Part shown: in pieces, positions 60,754-64,000 of the stretch
Layout of the letters: each line of letters starts with the position of its first letter
Numbering within the stretch: the first letter of the stretch is position 1
Assembly: GCA_021794205.1 (NCBI GenBank)
Contig: JAJYRH010000007.1
Span: 32,633 to 96,632 of the forward strand
Reading direction: 5' to 3'
Length of the DNA: 64,000 bases
Source of the DNA: a bacterium
GTDB lineage: Bacteria; Vulcanimicrobiota; Vulcanimicrobiia; Vulcanimicrobiales; Vulcanimicrobiaceae
Program-made: the position numbers and the translations under genes
The notes under the pieces: model-generated
The model's database searches: none
Told to the model about the DNA's origin: nothing
Seen by the model: only the letters and a program-made list of their open reading frames with translations

Positions 60754-61051
60754 GATGTCACCAATGTCGTGGTCGAATGAATGGGACGGAACACGCGGGC
60801 GGAATTCGGCGATCTCCGAGATCCACCTTGGATGCTACGGCGCACGGGTGTTCCAGTGGTTTTCCGTGTCAACGATTACATTCGGCTAAAAAAGTCGGCA
60901 ATCAGTGAAGCGGGGCCAAACTTCGATTCCGCAGAAGAGAAATTCCTCACTATAGGGAACTCCCTGCTACGAGGAACTGGGCGCCCTTCAAATCCGCGTG
61001 CGTATTGGGGAATCGGCCTTCGGGCGTGACGTTCGTGCTGCCCTTGGAGAG
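60754..61051. other. 298-bp intergenic region between divergent genes
   Basis: This must hold promoters for the maturase (minus) and the propeller gene (plus). On the minus strand TTGACA occurs at 60875-60870 without a good -10. CTCACTATAGGGA at 60946-60958 matches positions -9 to +4 of the T7 promoter consensus but lacks the upstream half. A plus-strand frame of 82 codons (60781-61029) has no ribosome-binding site. Nothing else is supported. Confidence 0.4.
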
Positions 61052-62323
61052 ATGATGAAAAAAGTCTGCGTACTCACCGCGATCTGTCTTGCTCTTACCG
61101 CACCTGCGTGGGCGCACCCTCCGCGCGCGATGCGCGCTTACGTTATCGTGCAAACGAACGGGGGCGGCGTTATCGAGCAACTCGTCGCCCGTCCAAGCGG
61201 GATGCTCGTGCCGCTTCAATTTCGCGGTGACGTGGGCAGTCTGGCGAGTTGGACGCTCGCCCCTGGTCGATCGGTGCGCACGCTCAGCGCTCCGGGAACG
61301 ATCCTCGCAACCCCGAACGGGAAGTTCTTATACGTGGCGGGCTGCAGCGCTCGGGAGAGGAGCGAGGAAATCGCTGCGTACCGTATCGATGGAAAAAATG
61401 GGCTCGCGCGGCCATTAGGGGCTCCGACCCGCTTGGAAAACTGCCTCACCGGAAACGACGCGCCGTATCAAACGATGGTGATGGATCGTTCGGGTAATGC
61501 ACTCTTTGCTTTGGGAGGAACGACCAGCGACGCCGCGAGCGTCCGGTCGATCGTTCACGTGCATTCCTTCTCGATTGCCGCCGACGGAGAGCTGGTACCG
61601 ACTGGATCCGTGCAGATACCGCACTACGAAGAGGCCTCGTACCTTACACTGGACAGCTCGGGGACCGGGCTTTTCTTCGCCGGATTGCCCACGTATGGAA
61701 CGGGCTCGATACGTCTTCAAGCGCTCCAGGTAAGCGCCGATGGAACGCTGACGCCAGGGAATAGCATTTCGTTCAGCCACACGGGTTCGGTTGCGATAAC
61801 CGGTCTCGTTGCCAATCCGTTCCACCCAATGCTGTACGCCGCGGCGTACTCGTTGACAGAGGTAGATTTGGGCACGACTCATATCATGCAGATCGCCATC
61901 GGTGCCGACGGATCGCTGCTAGCGACTCCAAGTGCGCCGATCCACGGAGCGCTTAGCGTCACATCGGGTGTGGTGAGCAGCGCATCGCTGGCCATCGCTC
62001 CATCCGGCCGCGCGCTCTATATCATGGGGTCGAAAATCGGCTTCATCCCACTGCGCCTCGACGGAACGCTCGCTGCTTCTGCGCGAGCGACCTCCGCCAA
62101 ACTCTATCAGCCACAAATGCTTGCGTTCGCGCCATCGGGTCGCTTTCTCTACGATATGGATGGTAGCGGTGGTTTCATGGGCGCGCCCGCCATATTCGTT
62201 TTTCGTGTCGCTCCGAATGGGAACGTCAGCATCGACAAAGCATGTATCGGGGGCGGACCGAATCAGGTCCCATTTTGTGGACGTATACCGGTAAGCACGG
62301 GAGCAGTCGTTTTTGTGCCATAA
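61052..62323 (+). CDS. Secreted lactonase-like beta-propeller protein
   Basis: A 423-residue exported protein: signal MMKKVCVLTAICLALTAPAWA, then repeated propeller blades (ATPNGKFLYVAGC, DSSGTGLFFAGLP, APSGRALYIMGS, APSGRFLYDMDGS), the pattern of the 7-bladed lactonase/YVTN family. The start is in an ATGATG pair behind GGAGAG; the second ATG (61055) has better spacing. Function unknown. It is divergent from the maturase and could be part of the same locus or independent. Confidence 0.82.
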   Translation: MMKKVCVLTAICLALTAPAWAHPPRAMRAYVIVQTNGGGVIEQLVARPSGMLVPLQFRGDVGSLASWTLAPGRSVRTLSAPGTILATPNGKFLYVAGCSARERSEEIAAYRIDGKNGLARPLGAPTRLENCLTGNDAPYQTMVMDRSGNALFALGGTTSDAASVRSIVHVHSFSIAADGELVPTGSVQIPHYEEASYLTLDSSGTGLFFAGLPTYGTGSIRLQALQVSADGTLTPGNSISFSHTGSVAITGLVANPFHPMLYAAAYSLTEVDLGTTHIMQIAIGADGSLLATPSAPIHGALSVTSGVVSSASLAIAPSGRALYIMGSKIGFIPLRLDGTLAASARATSAKLYQPQMLAFAPSGRFLYDMDGSGGFMGAPAIFVFRVAPNGNVSIDKACIGGGPNQVPFCGRIPVSTGAVVFVP

Positions 62324-62340
62324 GCGGCACACGGTTTTTT
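62314..62340 (+). terminator. Weak terminator at the end of the propeller gene
   Basis: TGTGCC and GGCACA (62314-62331) form a 6-bp stem around ATAAGC, which includes the stop codon; TTTTTT follows after three bases. Confidence 0.5.
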
Positions 62341-62347
62341 GACCTAC

Positions 62348-62369
62348 TCCCCTGCCTGAAGGCGGAGGA
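62348..62369. repeat. IS200/IS605-like terminal hairpin
   Basis: TCCCCTGCC (62348-62356), loop TGAA, GGCGGAGGA (62361-62369) form an imperfect stem with one G-T pair and one mismatch. The sequence CCTGCCTGAAGGCGGAGG resembles the subterminal hairpins of IS200/IS605-family elements. No transposase of that family is nearby. Confidence 0.4.
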
Positions 62370-62401
62370 TTCTTCCACTCGTCACTCATGCGACAAGCTG
62401 A

Positions 62402-62771
62402 GTTTCCTGTTTCATCGACTCGTCTAACGACGAATCTCCACAGGCGATCCGGGCCGATCCAGCCCTTCGGGGGCGCAAGAACTTTCTCTTCGCTGGCAGC
62501 GATGCCGGCGGCGAACGAGCGGCGGCGATCTACAGCCTGCTGGGCAGCGCGAAACTCAACGGCTACAACCCTGAAGCGTTTCTGCGCGAAGTGCTCGCGC
62601 GCATCGCTGACCATCCCATCAACCAGATCGCCGAATTACTACCGTGGAACTTAAAAGCGCACGCCACACCGCTCACCGCCAACGACGCGACGACCAATCT
62701 ACTGCTACAGAACTAAGCGGCTCAGCACGATAGCCCGTTCGCCGTCAAGACGGTCTTGAGAAGACGCTTAC
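62402..62771 (+). mobile_element. IS66-family remnant (transposase 3' end and right inverted repeat)
   Basis: The frame 62402-62716 encodes the last 85 or so residues of an IS66 transposase (TnpC): GRKNFLFAGSDAGGERAAAI, NGYNPEAFLREVLARIADHP and INQIAELLPWNL. The right inverted repeat ends AGACGCTTAC at 62762-62771. Everything 5' of this, including tnpA, tnpB and most of tnpC, is missing, so the element is dead. Confidence 0.88.
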
Positions 62772-63223
62772 AACAACACCAACCCCAGCACCGTGACGGA
62801 GTACGCGCCGCCCTACACCGGCGCGCCGACGGCGACCATCTCGAACTCCGTGAACTATCCCTGGTTTCTCGCGTTCGATTCCTCCGGCAAGCTCTTCGTT
62901 ACGGACAATGCCAACAGCACCGTGACGGAGTACGCACCGACCTACACCGGCGCGCCGACGACCATCTCGAACTCCTCCGTGTCCCGTCCCACAGGTCTGG
63001 CATTCGACTCCTCCGGCAATCTCTTCGTCGCAAACTACTACAACGGCAACGTGACGGAGTACGCGCCGCCCTTCTCCAACACGAGCCCTGCGACGGCGAT
63101 CATCTCGAACGGCGTGAACTATCCCCGGGGGCTGGCATTCGATTCCTCCGGCCATCTCTTCGTTGCGAATAACAACGGCAACGTGACGGAGTACGCATCG
63201 CCCTACACCGGCGCGCCGATTGC
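62772..63223 (+). pseudogene. Stranded fragment of an NHL/beta-propeller repeat gene
   Basis: About 150 codons of propeller repeats with a period of 43-44 residues: VTEYAPPYTGAPTATISN, then LAFDSSGKLFVTDNANST and similar. DNA copies of GTGACGGAGTACGC start at 62793, 62922, 63051 and 63183. There is no start signal, and the frame is cut by an IS66 right end on one side and an IS66 left end on the other. It is probably the inner part of a larger secreted protein gene. Confidence 0.8.
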
Positions 63224-63307
63224 GTAAGCGTCTGTTGAGGGCCGTATTGCGCTGGGGATTGTCGTTCACGATGATAGAGGAAACGCGTCTTCCATCGTGA
63301 GGTCTTC

Positions 63308-63718
63308 ATGGCATCAACCAAAGTCCCGAGTCCGCGCGCGCCGGGTCGCCGTTGGCCGCTCGCTGAGAAGCGACGTATCGTTGAACTGACGTTGCGTGCC
63401 GGCACGTCGATTCAGGCGATCGCGCAGGAGCAAGGCATCCATCCTACCAGCCTGAGCCATTGGAGAACGCTGTATCGTGCTGGAAAGCTCGATCTGCCGC
63501 CGACGTCACCGGTTCGCGACTCGATAGCGCGTGCGACGTTTTTGCCGGTGAGCATCGCTCCGGCGGTTCGCGAGCCGCAGCCGAATCCGCGTCATCGAGG
63601 CACATGTGGCGGCGACGTGCTGCATCTGACGCTCGTCTCCGGCGCGACGTTGCGGATCGAGACCGGTGCGTTGGACGCCGGGTTGCTCTGCGCGTTGGTT
63701 GCGGAATTGCAACGATGA
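63308..63718 (+). CDS. tnpA: IS66-family accessory protein TnpA
   Basis: A 136-residue IS66 first-ORF protein. An N-terminal helix-turn-helix (WPLAEKRRIVELTLRAGTSI, HPTSLSHWRTLYRAGKLD) and a C-terminal LRIETGALDAGLLCALVAEL are typical. Its stop overlaps the tnpB ATG (ATGA). Needed for IS66 transposition in characterised elements, although it is not the transposase itself. Confidence 0.9.
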   Translation: MASTKVPSPRAPGRRWPLAEKRRIVELTLRAGTSIQAIAQEQGIHPTSLSHWRTLYRAGKLDLPPTSPVRDSIARATFLPVSIAPAVREPQPNPRHRGTCGGDVLHLTLVSGATLRIETGALDAGLLCALVAELQR

Positions 63719-64000
63719 GCGTGGTGCCGACGAGCGTACCGACCGGCACGCGCATTTGGCTCGCTGCGGGCGTCACCGACATGCGCAAAGGGTTCACCGG
63801 CTTGAGTGCGTTGGTACAGAACGCGTTGGCGAGCAGCCCGTTTTGCGGGCATTTGTTTCTTTTTCGCGGGCGTCGCGGCGATCTACTCAAGATACTGTGG
63901 TGGGATGGAACCGGCCTGTGTTTGATGGCCAAGCGTTTAGAGCGCGGGCGTTTCATCTGGCCGCAAGCGCAGAACGGCAGCGTATCGCTGAGCGCGGCGC
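63715..64000 (+). CDS. tnpB: IS66-family TnpB (IS66 Orf2), partial
   Basis: The first 95 residues are in the window. IWLAAGVTDMRKGFTGLSAL, GHLFLFRGRRGDLLKILWWD and GLCLMAKRLERGRFIWP are the hallmark of the IS66 Orf2-like protein. Cut by the window edge. Confidence 0.93.
   Translation, partial: MSVVPTSVPTGTRIWLAAGVTDMRKGFTGLSALVQNALASSPFCGHLFLFRGRRGDLLKILWWDGTGLCLMAKRLERGRFIWPQAQNGSVSLSAA

Larger units (their letters stand above)
63224..64000 (+). mobile_element. IS66-family insertion sequence, left part (continues beyond window)
   Basis: The left inverted repeat begins GTAAGCGTCT at 63224, the exact complement of the remnant's right end, with further scattered matches over about 28 bp. tnpA and tnpB follow in the standard IS66 order. 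tnpC and the right end lie outside the window. Confidence 0.88.

Noticed and set aside
60781..61029. 82-codon plus-strand frame between the maturase and the propeller gene
   Set aside because: No ribosome-binding site or promoter, no recognisable composition; probably part of the divergent promoter region.

Overview
The window is about 64 kb of high-GC, densely packed bacterial chromosome from a flagellated organism. I see no tRNA, rRNA or CRISPR array. Several traits point to the Terrabacteria side of the tree: a Gram-positive-type LexA box, FHA-FHA-FtsW genes in actinobacterial style, a LytR-CpsA-Psr protein, the topA-trmFO-hslVU cluster known from Firmicutes, a FliY-like switch protein, FlbD, and leaderless promoters. 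A lineage such as Candidatus Eremiobacterota (WPS-2) would fit, but that is inference and no marker here proves it.

Positions 1-13603 hold metabolic and envelope genes: an aldo-keto reductase end, DUF190, a quinone reductase, biotin synthase, a MerR regulator divergent from two methyltransferases, a GerMN protein, a cell-wall amidase, glutamate racemase, a PAP2 protein, Dxs, SecG and two peptide-type ABC ATPases. From 13604 to 31539 come a histone-H1-like lysine-rich protein, topA-trmFO-hslV-hslU, and the overlapping run def-fmt-rsmB-FHA-FHA-ftsW-deacetylase-cytochrome c. A TPR/ATP-grasp protein and a beta-lactamase-fold pair follow. The section ends with DAHP synthase (aroF) preceded by a tryptophan attenuator whose leader peptide has three consecutive Trp codons.

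Positions 31540-51100 are a flagellar and chemotaxis cluster: fliK, flgD, a TIGR02530-type gene, flgE, flbD, motAB, fliM, fliY/N, fliOPQR, flhB, flhA, a PilZ protein, cheY, cheC, cheA and cheW. It supplies hook assembly, stator, switch, export gate and the core signalling proteins. A block of repeats and hairpins and a convergent beta-propeller lipoprotein interrupt it near 42.3-43.5 kb.

Positions 51160-59145 carry a secreted protein, an LCP protein, a membrane protein and the SOS mutagenesis cassette imuA-imuB-dnaE2. The cassette has a consensus LexA box inside its promoter spacer. Positions 59146-64000 are accessory: a radical SAM/SPASM peptide maturase translationally coupled to a 33-residue peptide (a candidate new RiPP system), a secreted beta-propeller protein, an IS200/IS605-like hairpin, and two IS66-family elements that bracket a stranded fragment of an NHL-repeat gene.

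The most notable signals are the coupled radical-SAM/peptide pair, the Trp attenuator on aroF, the LexA-controlled mutasome, repeated use of -10 elements 6-9 nt before start codons, a perfect hairpin over the flbD start codon, and a fliK gene whose best ribosome-binding site points to an ATA codon.
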